23,986 nt of DNA, from NCBI GenBank assembly GCA_009731375.1, contig BJOX01000046.1, positions 621,125 to 645,110 on the forward strand. The letters run 5' to 3'. A program made the translations under genes and the position numbers. This DNA comes from Paulinella micropora (lineage: Eukaryota > Cercozoa > Imbricatea > Euglyphida). The notes beneath the pieces were generated by a model that worked only from the letters and a program-made list of their open reading frames with translations, had not been told where the DNA came from and made no database searches. Shown in pieces: positions 15,423 through 23,986 of the stretch (its first letter is position 1; each line of letters opens with the position of its first letter).

Positions 15423-15496
15423 GTTATCAATTATTATTACCGGAAGCTAAGTTAAGAAAAAGTTAGAAAAAATGTAAAATGTGAAAGTTTGTATTT
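15423..15496. other. Short intergenic spacer between convergent genes
   Basis: AT-rich spacer between the integrase stop and the stop of the minus-strand gene at 15497. No hairpin comparable to the others was seen. Confidence 0.4.
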
Positions 15497-15802
15497 TTAA
15501 ACAAATTCGGCAGAATAAATAGTCTTGATTGCTTGATTGAAATGTTTTGCCAGTAGCCCAATGTTGTCGCACTTTCTGCACAGTATAAATGTATCATCTT
15601 TGAACTTGACAACAAAAAGCTCAATAACTTTTGGTTGTGATTTGAAGCCCCACAACGAAACCTGAATTGAATCAGCGGAATGATTTTGTGAAACTGTTGC
15701 TGTACCCGTTGCAACAGTTACCTTGATAAAGTAATTTCCATATTGTTTTACTTCATTTGGGGTTCCTTTTTTTCTTCCTCCTTTTCTTTCTTTTTTTTTC
15801 AT
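15497..15802 (-). CDS. Unrecognised ~100-aa domain, likely 3' part of the Ala-Pro gene
   Basis: The frame starts at an ATG followed by an A9 run and a basic stretch (KERKGGRKKG). A compact ~85-residue region follows, with alternating hydrophobic strands (YFIKVTVATGTATV, IQVSLWGF, IELFVVKF) and a single CRKC pair, ending IYSAEFV. I do not recognise the family. It overlaps the 3' end of the Ala-Pro-rich frame by 50 bases, and removing one A from the A9 run would join the two. The same run length is seen in the second copy (19088). It may be an independent gene starting at this ATG or the C-terminal domain of the spliced gene. Confidence 0.55.
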   Translation of the reverse strand: MKKKERKGGRKKGTPNEVKQYGNYFIKVTVATGTATVSQNHSADSIQVSLWGFKSQPKVIELFVVKFKDDTFILCRKCDNIGLLAKHFNQAIKTIYSAEFV

Positions 15803-16088
15803 CTTCTCCTCTTACTCCTCCAAGTTCAGGCGGAATGTGAGCAGGAGCAACCGCAACAGGAGCAGGAACAACCGCAACAGGAGCAGGAGCATCCGCAAAA
15901 GGAGCAGGAGCATCCGCAACAGGAGCAGGAGCATCCGCAACAGGAGCAGGAGCAACATTCATCAAAGCTACATGATCCGCTAATTCCTAATTCACACAAA
16001 AAACAAAAATTTTTCAACAAATTGAACATATTAATGAAAGACAAACCTGAACATCTGGTTTATTGGCTTCCTTCTTCTTCGGAGGCAT
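15753..16088 (-). CDS. Two-exon Ala-Pro-rich gene (exons 16047-16088 and 15753-15986)
   Basis: Exon 1 starts at the ATG at 16088 and codes for 14 residues (MPPKKKEANKPDVQ). It is followed by a GTTTGT donor. A 60-base AT-rich intron with an in-frame stop and a TTAATAT branch-like site ends in TTAG. Exon 2 opens in the same phase and carries on with a Val/Ala/Pro repeat (units of APAPVAD / APVAVAP), then a Lys/Arg-rich end. The reading frame of exon 2 is closed directly upstream by the TAG of the acceptor, so without splicing it lacks this basic start. A TATA box lies about 75 bases upstream and a stem-loop lies between. A short Ala-Pro linker between basic segments suggests a flexible DNA- or protein-binding protein; function is unknown. 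Confidence 0.5.
15987..16046 (-). other. Predicted 60-nt spliceosomal intron
   Basis: GT at 16046-16045 and AG at 15988-15987 on the minus strand. It is AT-rich with a T-rich tract before the acceptor. It keeps the coding phase on both sides and contains in-frame stops. Prediction only. Confidence 0.45.
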
Positions 16089-16093
16089 CGCGA

Positions 16094-16138
16094 CCTACAC
16101 ATACATACAAAGGGACAAACTATGTATGTATGTGTAGG
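16094..16138. repeat. 16-bp perfect stem-loop upstream of the spliced gene
   Basis: Arms 16094-16109 and 16123-16138 (CCTACACATACATACA and its complement) pair perfectly around a 13-base loop. It lies a few bases upstream of the exon 1 ATG, so it would be in the 5' leader of the transcript. The same structure is at 19380-19424. Confidence 0.6.
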
Positions 16139-16162
16139 GGTAGTTTAATGTCGTGCCCAGGA

Positions 16163-16172
16163 CTTTATATAG
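16163..16172 (-). promoter_or_regulatory. TATA box of the spliced gene
   Basis: On the minus strand CTATATAAAG lies about 75 bases before the exon 1 ATG and just downstream of the stop of the coiled-coil gene, which fits a start of transcription inside the stem-loop region. Confidence 0.45.
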
Positions 16173-16178
16173 TCAGCT

Positions 16179-16698
16179 ATTTTACCCCTCAACCCTATTT
16201 TCATATTTATTATATTTATTTAAAACCTCATCAAAGCTATCTCCTTTACATATCAACTCCCTCGCATACTCCTCCTCTCTCAATCTCAATGGTTGCTTCC
16301 TAGCTAGCAACCAACTATCCAACAACCTCTCCTCTTTCTTTCCTCTTTCTTCTTCTCTCTTTCTCTTTCTTTTCATTTTATCTTTATTCTTCTTCTTGTT
16401 CTTCTCTTCTTCTATTTCAGCTAATCGTTCATCTATCGCATCATCTCTTCCTTCAAGTTCTTCTTTTTTCTTAGTTAGTTCTTTTATTTTTTCATTTATC
16501 AATTCAATTTGATTACTTACTGTTATTTTATGTCTATTTACTATGCTTTCTTGTTTATTCATATAATATTCTATCCAGTCATTACTGTCTCGTCTTATAC
16601 TCTCATTATCAGAATTATCAGAATAATTATCAAAATTATCAAGGTTATCAAAATTATTGGACATATATAACTTTTATATATTTTGCAAGGGGTAAAAT
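16179..16698. repeat. 11-bp inverted repeat flanking the coiled-coil gene
   Basis: ATTTTACCCCT at 16179-16189 and AGGGGTAAAAT at 16688-16698 are exact reverse complements that bracket the gene. This could be chance, paired regulatory sites, or the ends of a small inserted unit. Confidence 0.35.
16182..16664 (-). CDS. Coiled-coil protein of 160 aa
   Basis: The N-terminus is an Asn/Asp-rich repeat (FDNLDNFDNYSDNSDN) encoded by ATTATCAAAATT-type DNA repeats. It is followed by a long heptad-like Glu/Lys/Arg helix (about residues 48-110) with a run of alternating Lys and Arg, and a C-terminal segment rich in Leu/Arg/Glu. There is no signal peptide. I do not recognise a family, and low complexity makes homology calls unsafe. 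A TATA-like ATATATAAAA lies very close to the ATG at 16664. The gene is flanked by an 11-bp inverted repeat, the left arm of which contains its stop codon. Confidence 0.5.
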   Translation of the reverse strand: MSNNFDNLDNFDNYSDNSDNESIRRDSNDWIEYYMNKQESIVNRHKITVSNQIELINEKIKELTKKKEELEGRDDAIDERLAEIEEEKNKKKNKDKMKRKRKREEERGKKEERLLDSWLLARKQPLRLREEEYARELICKGDSFDEVLNKYNKYENRVEG

Positions 16699-17563
16699 GG
16701 CCTTCTTTTCGCTTTGTCAAAAATCGTGTTTTCAGCAAAGGAGAAAATCTGTAGGTCTATTTTGCAGTTTTCGTGCAAAAAAAAATACCAGTCATCAATG
16801 TTTCGGTCATGGGCTCATTTCCTTTTTATTTACCCGTTGCCTTTTTATTTTGTCGTGGGCCGGTGTGGTTATTTCAAAAAATTCTGTTTTGATGCCTGTT
16901 GTCTGTAAATTCTTTTTTCTTAATTCCTTGTTGATATTTTTTCTATTATTTTACGAAACTGAAATGTGTGAATGATTATTGTTGCCATTTTGTCCCGTGC
17001 GGGCCGGCCGGTGTGTGTCTCTGTGGTGGCGGGTGGTATGTCTTGAAAAAGTGTGACGAAGTGCGACCCTATACTACTCACCTCGACCTTTTCTGCCCAT
17101 AGTCACAATGCTATTGTTATTAGTGTAGTTATTTTTTGTAATAATGCTGTTTCTATTTCTGTTTCTGTTGCTATTGTTTTTGTCAATGTTCATAGTGCTA
17201 TTCACGGTTATTGCTGTAGTGATTATATTTTAATTGCTATTGCTTTTCTGCCAAAGGTCATAGTGCTATTGTTATTGCTGTATAATGTTACTCTTTCTAT
17301 TCTGTTGCCTTTACTACGGCTATTCTTTTTGCTCTATCGCTAGTCTTACTACTGTTCTGTTCTCTCCCATTCTTTTTGCTCTATCGCTAGTCTTATTACT
17401 GTTCTGTTCTCTCCCCCGACGAGAACTTGATGCGTTTGCTGAAGCAGCATTATTTGCCTAATGATGTGATGATATGATCTTGTATCTATTGGTCTTTCTC
17501 TGATTATTATATATTGCTATATCTGGTTCTATTGTCTATATCTTGTATCTCTTGGTCTTTCTC

Positions 17564-17573
17564 NNNNNNNNNN
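17564..17573. other. 10-N gap with duplicated flanks
   Basis: The bases on either side of the gap nearly repeat each other (TTGTATCTCTTGGTC / TTGTATCTATTGGTC). The second copy of this region at about 20825-20850 is continuous and 31 bases shorter, so the gap is spurious. Confidence 0.85.
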
Positions 17574-17689
17574 TTGTATCTATTGGTCTTTCTCTGATTA
17601 TTATATTATAATATTGCTATATCTGTTTCTGTTACTATTGAATTTGCTATTGCAATATATTATGATTGCTATTGTGTTCTTGATTGATA

Positions 17690-17820
17690 TGATACGATAC
17701 GATATATTATGATATGATATGATAATATGATATATATATATATATATGTAATATATATATGTATATATATATGTATATATGTATGTATGTATGTATATAT
17801 ATATTTATATATATATATAG
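17690..17820. repeat. GATAT / AT / GTAT microsatellite
   Basis: Interleaved ATGATATGAT, (AT)n and (GTAT)n simple repeats. The same array is at about 20945-21075 in the second copy. Confidence 0.9.
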
Positions 17821-18080
17821 TTTGGTAATGATGTAATAATATGATATGAGTTTTTAAGCTTTATTTTTTCGACTGTTGTGTCTCTTTGATGCCACTTCTA
17901 TTTTCTCTTGGCAAGTATTTTATATTAAACGTTTTACGCAAACACATTTCAATCTCCACATTTCAGGCCGCCCTTGTAATGAGTATCAGACTGAGCACTT
18001 TAACGACCGGCGAAAATCATCACAGTTGAATTTTTTATTCTTTTTGACCGGCCCGTTAGATTCTCCTCTGCACGACGTTT

Positions 18081-18879
18081 NNNNNNNNNNNNNNNNNNNN
18101 NNNNNNNNNNNNNNNNNNNNNNNNNNNNNNNNNNNNNNNNNNNNNNNNNNNNNNNNNNNNNNNNNNNNNNNNNNNNNNNNNNNNNNNNNNNNNNNNNNNN
18201 NNNNNNNNNNNNNNNNNNNNNNNNNNNNNNNNNNNNNNNNNNNNNNNNNNNNNNNNNNNNNNNNNNNNNNNNNNNNNNNNNNNNNNNNNNNNNNNNNNNN
18301 NNNNNNNNNNNNNNNNNNNNNNNNNNNNNNNNNNNNNNNNNNNNNNNNNNNNNNNNNNNNNNNNNNNNNNNNNNNNNNNNNNNNNNNNNNNNNNNNNNNN
18401 NNNNNNNNNNNNNNNNNNNNNNNNNNNNNNNNNNNNNNNNNNNNNNNNNNNNNNNNNNNNNNNNNNNNNNNNNNNNNNNNNNNNNNNNNNNNNNNNNNNN
18501 NNNNNNNNNNNNNNNNNNNNNNNNNNNNNNNNNNNNNNNNNNNNNNNNNNNNNNNNNNNNNNNNNNNNNNNNNNNNNNNNNNNNNNNNNNNNNNNNNNNN
18601 NNNNNNNNNNNNNNNNNNNNNNNNNNNNNNNNNNNNNNNNNNNNNNNNNNNNNNNNNNNNNNNNNNNNNNNNNNNNNNNNNNNNNNNNNNNNNNNNNNNN
18701 NNNNNNNNNNNNNNNNNNNNNNNNNNNNNNNNNNNNNNNNNNNNNNNNNNNNNNNNNNNNNNNNNNNNNNNNNNNNNNNNNNNNNNNNNNNNNNNNNNNN
18801 NNNNNNNNNNNNNNNNNNNNNNNNNNNNNNNNNNNNNNNNNNNNNNNNNNNNNNNNNNNNNNNNNNNNNNNNNNNNNNN
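18081..18879. other. Assembly gap (799 N) between overlapping contig ends
   Basis: The sequence on the left of the gap (15594-18080) and on the right (18880-21335) is the same region. Both copies are bounded exactly by the gap, the pattern left when two overlapping contigs are scaffolded without being merged. Confidence 0.9.
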
Positions 18880-19088
18880 TCATCTTTGAACTTGACAACA
18901 AAAAGCTCAATAACTTTTGGTTGTGATTTGAAGCCCCACAACGAAACCTGAATTGAATCAGCGGAATGATTTTGTGAAACTGTTGCTGTACCCGTTGCAA
19001 CAGTTACCTTGATAAAGTAATTTCCATATTGTTTTACTTCATTTGGGGTTCCTTTTTTTCTTCCTCCTTTTCTTTCTTTTTTTTTCAT
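18880..19088 (-). CDS. Copy 2 of the ~100-aa domain ORF (C-terminus lost in gap)
   Basis: Identical to 15594-15802 as far as it goes. The frame starts at the ATG at 19088 and runs into the 799-N gap after 69 residues. The A9 run at its start has the same length as in the first copy. See the entry at 15497 for features of the product. Confidence 0.5.
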
Positions 19089-19374
19089 CTTCTCCTCTTA
19101 CTCCTCCAAGTTCAGGCGGAATGTGAGCAGGAGCAACCGCAACAGGAGCAGGAACAACCGCAACAGGAGCAGGAGCATCCGCAAAAGGAGCAGGAGCATC
19201 CGCAACAGGAGCAGGAGCATCCGCAACAGGAGCAGGAGCAACATTCATCAAAGCTACATGATCCGCTAATTCCTAATTCACACAAAAAACAAAAATTTTT
19301 CAACAAATTGAACATATTAATGAAAGACAAACCTGAACATCTGGTTTATTGGCTTCCTTCTTCTTCGGAGGCAT
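19039..19374 (-). CDS. Copy 2 of the two-exon Ala-Pro-rich gene
   Basis: Same exons and intron as at 15753-16088, shifted by 3286: exon 1 at 19333-19374, intron at 19273-19332, exon 2 at 19039-19272. No difference was seen between the copies, so it adds no independent support for splicing. Confidence 0.45.
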
Positions 19375-19467
19375 CGCGACCTACACATACATACAAAGGG
19401 ACAAACTATGTATGTATGTGTAGGGGTAGTTTAATGTCGTGCCCAGGACTTTATATAGTCAGCTATT

Positions 19468-19950
19468 TTACCCCTCAACCCTATTTTCATATTTATTATA
19501 TTTATTTAAAACCTCATCAAAGCTATCTCCTTTACATATCAACTCCCTCGCATACTCCTCCTCTCTCAATCTCAATGGTTGCTTCCTAGCTAGCAACCAA
19601 CTATCCAACAACCTCTCCTCTTTCTTTCCTCTTTCTTCTTCTCTCTTTCTCTTTCTTTTCATTTTATCTTTATTCTTCTTCTTGTTCTTCTCTTCTTCTA
19701 TTTCAGCTAATCGTTCATCTATCGCATCATCTCTTCCTTCAAGTTCTTCTTTTTTCTTAGTTAGTTCTTTTATTTTTTCATTTATCAATTCAATTTGATT
19801 ACTTACTGTTATTTTATGTCTATTTACTATGCTTTCTTGTTTATTCATATAATATTCTATCCAGTCATTACTGTCTCGTCTTATACTCTCATTATCAGAA
19901 TTATCAGAATAATTATCAAAATTATCAAGGTTATCAAAATTATTGGACAT
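19468..19950 (-). CDS. Copy 2 of the coiled-coil protein gene
   Basis: Identical protein to 16182-16664, with the same flanking 11-bp inverted repeat and close TATA-like box. Probably the same locus counted twice. Confidence 0.45.
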   Translation of the reverse strand: MSNNFDNLDNFDNYSDNSDNESIRRDSNDWIEYYMNKQESIVNRHKITVSNQIELINEKIKELTKKKEELEGRDDAIDERLAEIEEEKNKKKNKDKMKRKRKREEERGKKEERLLDSWLLARKQPLRLREEEYARELICKGDSFDEVLNKYNKYENRVEG

Positions 19951-20944
19951 ATATAACTTTTATATATTTTGCAAGGGGTAAAATGGCCTTCTTTTCGCTT
20001 TGTCAAAAATCGTGTTTTCAGCAAAGGAGAAAATCTGTAGGTCTATTTTGCAGTTTTCGTGCAAAAAAAAATATCAGTCATCAATGTTTCGGTCATGGGC
20101 TCATTTCCTTTTTATTTACCCGTTGCCTTTTTATTTTGTCGTGGGCCGGTGTGGTTATTTCAAAAAATTCTGTTTTGATGCCTGTTGTCTGTAAATTCTT
20201 TTTTCTTAATTCCTTGTTGATATTTTTTCTATTATTTTACGAAACTGAAATGTGTGAATGATTATTGTTGCCATTTTGTCCCGTGCGGGCCGGCCGGTGT
20301 GTGTCTCTGTGGTGGCGGGTGGTATGTCTTGAAAAAGTGTGACGAAGTGCGACCCTATACTACTCACCTCGACCTTTTCTGCCCATAGTCACAATGCTAT
20401 TGTTATTAGTGTAGTTATTTTTTGTAATAATGCTGTTTCTATTTCTGTTTCTGTTGCTATTGTTTTTGTCAATGTTCATAGTGCTATTCACGGTTATTGC
20501 TGTAGTGATTATATTTTAATTGCTATTGCTTTTCTGCCAAAGGTCATAGTGCTATTGTTATTGCTGTATAATGTTACTCTTTCTATTCTGTTGCCTTTAC
20601 TACGGCTATTCTTTTTGCTCTATCGCTAGTCTTACTACTGTTCTGTTCTCTCCCATTCTTTTTGCTCTATCGCTAGTCTTATTACTGTTCTGTTCTCTCC
20701 CCCGACGAGAACTTGATGCGTTTGCTGAAGCAGCATTATTTGCCTAATGATGTGATGATATGATCTTGTATCTATTGGTCTTTCTCTGATTATTATATAT
20801 TGCTATATCTGGTTCTATTGTCTATATCTTGTATCTATTGGTCTTTCTCTGATTATTATATTATAATATTGCTATATCTGTTTCTGTTACTATTGAATTT
20901 GCTATTGCAATATATTATGATTGCTATTGTGTTCTTGATTGATA

Positions 20945-21075
20945 TGATACGATACGATATATTATGATATGATATGATAATATGATATATATATATATAT
21001 ATGTAATATATATATGTATATATATATGTATATATGTATGTATGTATGTATATATATATTTATATATATATATAG
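20945..21075. repeat. Second copy of the GATAT / AT / GTAT microsatellite
   Basis: Same array as 17690-17820, inside the duplicated contig end. Confidence 0.85.
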
Positions 21076-21335
21076 TTTGGTAATGATGTAATAATATGAT
21101 ATGAGTTTTTAAGCTTTATTTTTTCGACTGTTGTGTCTCTTTGATGCCACTTCTATTTTCTCTTGGCAAGTATTTTATATTAAACGTTTTACGCAAACAC
21201 ATTTCAATCTCCACATTTCAGGCCGCCCTTGTAATGAGTATCAGACTGAGCACTTTAACGACCGGCGAAAATCATCACAGTTGAATTTTTTATTCTTTTT
21301 GACCGGCCCGTTAGATTCTCCTCTGCACGACGTTT

Positions 21336-22429
21336 TGACTTCACTAACTAGTTTTCAACTTTGTTCAGAAATGACTTCAAACTATCAATTTAAAGATTCA
21401 GCTATGAATTGCTTTTTTCCCCATATCACTGCCTTTTTGTCATTTTTACCGTGATACAGTCATAGCGGTAAATTTGTTGACAAGGACGTGAACAGGTGAA
21501 AATGATCACATAGTCATAACCAATTGATAACCGATTGAGCTTCTTAATCCATATGCAAATCCTGGACACTTGAACTACAAGTTGGACTTGAAGCCATCCC
21601 GGCATTCAAGTGCTTTACAAGCAGTTTCAAGTTGCGAAATCTTACTAAACTCACAATCTACGTTAACCCTTACTCGGGCAAGATTCACATTTGTGGATAC
21701 AATCCTGTAGGCGCAGATAGGTAAATATGCGACCTTTTCTTATACCCCTATACACAGTGATGTATAGAAGAGCTATATCTCTTTAAGATGTAATTATATC
21801 CGTTTTTATTTATATACTTTTGAGCAGGTTGAAAACGATAATATTACGATTCATAACCGGTACTACTTTTTTAAGCAGTATAATATTATCGTTAGGGGTG
21901 ACACTGGGAAATGCATCTCTTTTCCCTTTTTGTTGCTTGGCTCTGACAGTCTCCTACATTTTCCTCCATATTGGTTTCCTCTCTTTGTGGAGGAGGAAGA
22001 TTAGGTTATTTTCAGAGTGCTGTGGAATTGGAAGGATAAATACCCCTGCTTACATTAAATAATATCTTTTGATTAGAACCGACAAAAGTGGAGTCCCAGC
22101 CTAGATTTTCATATCCTCCAAATTTCAATTCAGCAATTTGAAAAATAGCCACTCCCCTAAGCAAAGCAAAAAGGAAAGGTAGTGGAGGAGTGTAGGAAAA
22201 GAGTTGGGGAGGTGTTAGCAGCTTGCAGTGCACAAAAACAACAGTGAAATCTTGCACAGAGGCCCATAAAGCGGCACGACAAGACACTCGTTGTGTGTAC
22301 GATTTTGACACCTCAAGCAGTGTGATTGGAGTGTGTAAGGTGCATAGAAAGTGTACTCAGTGGAACAGAAACATTAGGGGGCTCACTGGTGTGATTGTCG
22401 ATACATTGTCGAGCCGGAGGAGTGCTTAA
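21336..22429. other. Unique AT-rich flank, no supported gene
   Basis: Composition is moderate AT with no recognisable protein, tRNA or rRNA. An inverted repeat with 13-bp perfect arms (AACGATAATATTA at 21834-21846 and its complement at 21881-21893) spans a 34-base loop. Open frames up to 107 codons lack an ATG start or any protein-like pattern. Confidence 0.4.
21834..21893. repeat. 13-bp inverted repeat
   Basis: Perfect arms at 21834-21846 and 21881-21893 with a 34-base spacer. It could be a hairpin or the remnant of a small inverted-repeat element. Confidence 0.5.
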
Positions 22430-23200
22430 CAAACACACACAAGGAGAAGGAAAACACCCTCCTATCAATTCTGTCAACACTCCTACACGTATACCTACAC
22501 ATACTCCTCACGAGGAGAATAACCAACAATTACACGCTCTAACTCTTGTTTGTACTGCCACAAACACGTAACACACACAAACGTTGTTGACACGTCAATA
22601 CGTGCAACGAGGCAGAAGAAAAGCAAACAAACAACACACATACAGAATCCTATTCCTTTGGCATAAAACCTGTTTAGACAAACAACACCCATCCCACACC
22701 AAAGAAGGTAGCCATCTCTCAAAGGGGTGGTAGGCCAGTCTATTAAGACATAGGCCGGGGGAATTGAGTGTAAATTGAAGACAGGGAGGCTAAAAAGGAG
22801 TGTGGTTTGGGAACAATTTTTATTTTTGTTCACAAACAACGAAACACACACCCCACATCACACTCAAACACTCCAAACGTGTTGTGTGGTGTCACCCAGG
22901 TCAGCAAGGACAAGAACTCGGATACCGAGTGGCTCCCAAGACATCAACGACAAGTGTGTGAAGAGTCACCAGCACTCGGTACACACACAGGTATACACAC
23001 TCTCGTAGACACACGGACGAGACACACACCTCACATCACACCCAAGCACTAACAACGTGTGTGTGGTGCCAAATAGGTCACCAAGAACAAAAAAAAAAAA
23101 AAAAAAAAACCCGGACACACAAAAAAAAAAAAAANNNNNNNNNNACTCGGTACACACAAACACATACACACACACGAGAACACTCACAAACACACCCCCC
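22430..23200. repeat. CA-rich region with ~179-bp diverged tandem repeat
   Basis: A unit from about 22844 (CCACATCACACTC ... AAGAACTCGG ... ACTCGGTACACAC) recurs from about 23023 with the same order of landmarks but many changes and an A-run expansion (about 23090-23134) next to a 10-N gap. No coding sequence is supported. The simple-sequence character is typical of host intergenic DNA. Confidence 0.55.
23135..23144. other. 10-N assembly gap next to poly-A
   Basis: Default-length gap at the end of a poly-A run in a CA-rich repeat, where assembly would be expected to fail. Confidence 0.9.
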
Positions 23201-23986
23201 ATAACTCAAAAAGGCAAAGCTTCGGTTGGTTTTTGAGTTGGGAAAGGTTCTTTCACATAAGGACAATAACAGTGACCTATTGGGCTGAGCCCAGAAAGGA
23301 TCATTGAAAACGTTTTTGAACGATTCTTGATCGCACGAGGGTGGAGTAAGGTTGCTAACCGACTTGTTTGTGAAGCACAAGTGTGGTGTACTTTGTCAGG
23401 GTGCACACGTACACATCGTCTGGCTTGGCAGAAGGAACAGCAAGGCTTCCCCCGACAGAGGGGGAGGGTGAGTCCACCAATTCCTTGACTGTTATTTGTT
23501 GATTGTTGTGCTGGGTGTGAGTTGGTTGTCGTGTTGTATAACATCGTGCTTGATACAAGTCTGAACAAAGAAATCGCGTAACTTTGGGATCCCATTTTTT
23601 CCCAAATTTTCTAAGGTTTTGGCTGGTTTTTTCAAAACTCTCAGGATACGTGTAGAAACGATGCCGATGCTAGGAAAACTTATTAAAACGATATTAAAAC
23701 ATGTTTTTATTAATTTAGACTGACTTTGACTTCACTTCAACAGTACTCCGGAGGCGGTCCGGACCTGTCTGACATACGTATTTTTCGAGTTTTCGTACAT
23801 GTCAAATCAGCGGGTTTTGATAGCAAATTCAAGGGCGATGCAGGAAAACATGTTTTTAATGTTTGCAACTATTTACTATTGCAGTCTGAGCTCATTCTAA
23901 GAATGTTTACGGACTTGGAGCCACGGGCGCAGACTTGCACTGACTCAGCAGTGTACTACACAACTACACCCAAGTCAGAGCATAGT
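23201..23986. other. Terminal flank without a supported gene
   Basis: A 129-codon minus-strand frame (23206-23595, ATG start) exists, but its product has no recognisable domain and a composition typical of random translation (Ser, Thr, Cys, Pro scattered). I do not call it a gene. The remainder (23596-23986) shows no gene-like structure. Confidence 0.4.

Larger units (their letters stand above)
16699..18080. other. AT-rich region without a supported gene
   Basis: Open frames here are short and made of low-complexity codons (GCTATTGTTATT-like repeats). The stretch 17060-17400 contains many diverged copies of a GCTATTGTT-type motif, and two near-identical 50-base units around 17310-17410 (CTATCGCTAGTCTTA...). 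No tRNA or rRNA was recognised. Confidence 0.5.
18880..21335 (+). repeat. Second copy of 15594-18080 (probable false duplication)
   Basis: The offset is a constant 3286 bases up to the 10-N gap and 3255 after it. The only substitution I noticed before that gap is C at 16788 versus T at 20074. Everything annotated between 15594 and 18080 recurs here, including the stem-loop, intron and microsatellite. It should not be counted as extra gene content unless long reads confirm it. Confidence 0.9.

Noticed and set aside
15753-15802. A very short second intron (GTAAGA start near 15800) to join the Ala-Pro frame with the ~100-aa domain
   Set aside because: It would be under 50 bases with no acceptor tract. 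A one-base change in the A9 run is simpler.
15743-16303. 186-codon plus-strand frame with an EQEQPQQ-type repeat
   Set aside because: It is the antisense of the Ala-Pro repeat, begins in a T-rich run and spans a promoter and a stem-loop. The minus-strand interpretation has a TATA box, ATG and intron.
16697-17343. Plus-strand frames of 92 and 96 codons in the AT-rich region
   Set aside because: They are rich in Phe, Leu, Ile and Val from T-rich simple repeats, so they mimic membrane proteins without gene-like structure.
21839-21847. TAATATTAC, identical to the geminivirus/CRESS-DNA origin nonamer
   Set aside because: It lies in one arm of an inverted repeat, not in the loop of a hairpin, and no Rep-like gene is near. 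In AT-rich DNA the match is probably chance.
1-23986. Search for terminal inverted repeats and target-site duplication of the virus
   Set aside because: No long inverted match between 3425-3727 and the region right of 16.7 kb could be seen by eye; the short matches found were too short to support.

Overview
The window is a piece of a gapped eukaryotic genome scaffold that carries an integrated, eukaryote-infecting DNA virus of the Polinton-like virus / Polinton (adintovirus-like) type. The evidence for a eukaryote is a histone H3 gene, a likely GT-AG intron, CA and AT microsatellites, and eukaryotic TATA-like promoters. The host species cannot be named from the sequence.

Layout. (1) 1-3425 is very GC-rich. 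It holds two ~99% identical copies of an unrecognised gene (the first cut by a 473-N gap), with a histone H3 gene between them on the minus strand that is broken by one missing base. (2) At about 3425 the composition switches abruptly to AT-rich. From 3728 to 13684 a minus-strand virion module runs as major capsid protein, penton-like minor capsid protein, adenain-like protease with a long N-terminal extension, small basic virion protein, packaging ATPase, a 123-aa protein, a small membrane protein, and a long fibre-like adhesin. The adhesin has 12 near-identical repeats, a discoidin-like domain and a C-terminal peptidase S74 chaperone. One small secreted cysteine-rich protein is encoded on the opposite strand inside this module. 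(3) 13756-15422 is plus-strand: a charged protein and a retroviral-type (rve) integrase. (4) 15497-16664 is minus-strand: a two-exon Ala-Pro-rich gene, an unrecognised ~100-aa domain and a coiled-coil protein. (5) 16700-18080 is AT-rich, with microsatellites and no convincing gene. (6) After a 799-N gap, 18880-21335 repeats 15594-18080 almost exactly. Because both copies end exactly at the gap, this is most simply an unmerged contig overlap. (7) 21336-23986 looks like host intergenic DNA with a CA-rich tandem repeat.

How the parts fit. Capsid, penton, protease and ATPase are the hallmark morphogenesis set of Polinton-like viruses. The fibre would give host attachment and the integrase explains residence in the genome. 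No DNA polymerase, primase or helicase is visible, so the element is either incomplete in this window or relies on other enzymes. A shared ~60-bp promoter module precedes the penton and ATPase genes, and short perfect hairpins lie at some gene ends, as in mimiviruses and their virophages.

Several genes (H3, protease, fibre, small membrane protein, charged protein, Ala-Pro gene) are broken by single small indels, mostly in homopolymers or short repeats. MCP, penton and ATPase are intact, and the integrase is interrupted only by a 10-N gap. This may reflect assembly error as much as decay. The terminal inverted repeats and target-site duplication could not be located by eye.
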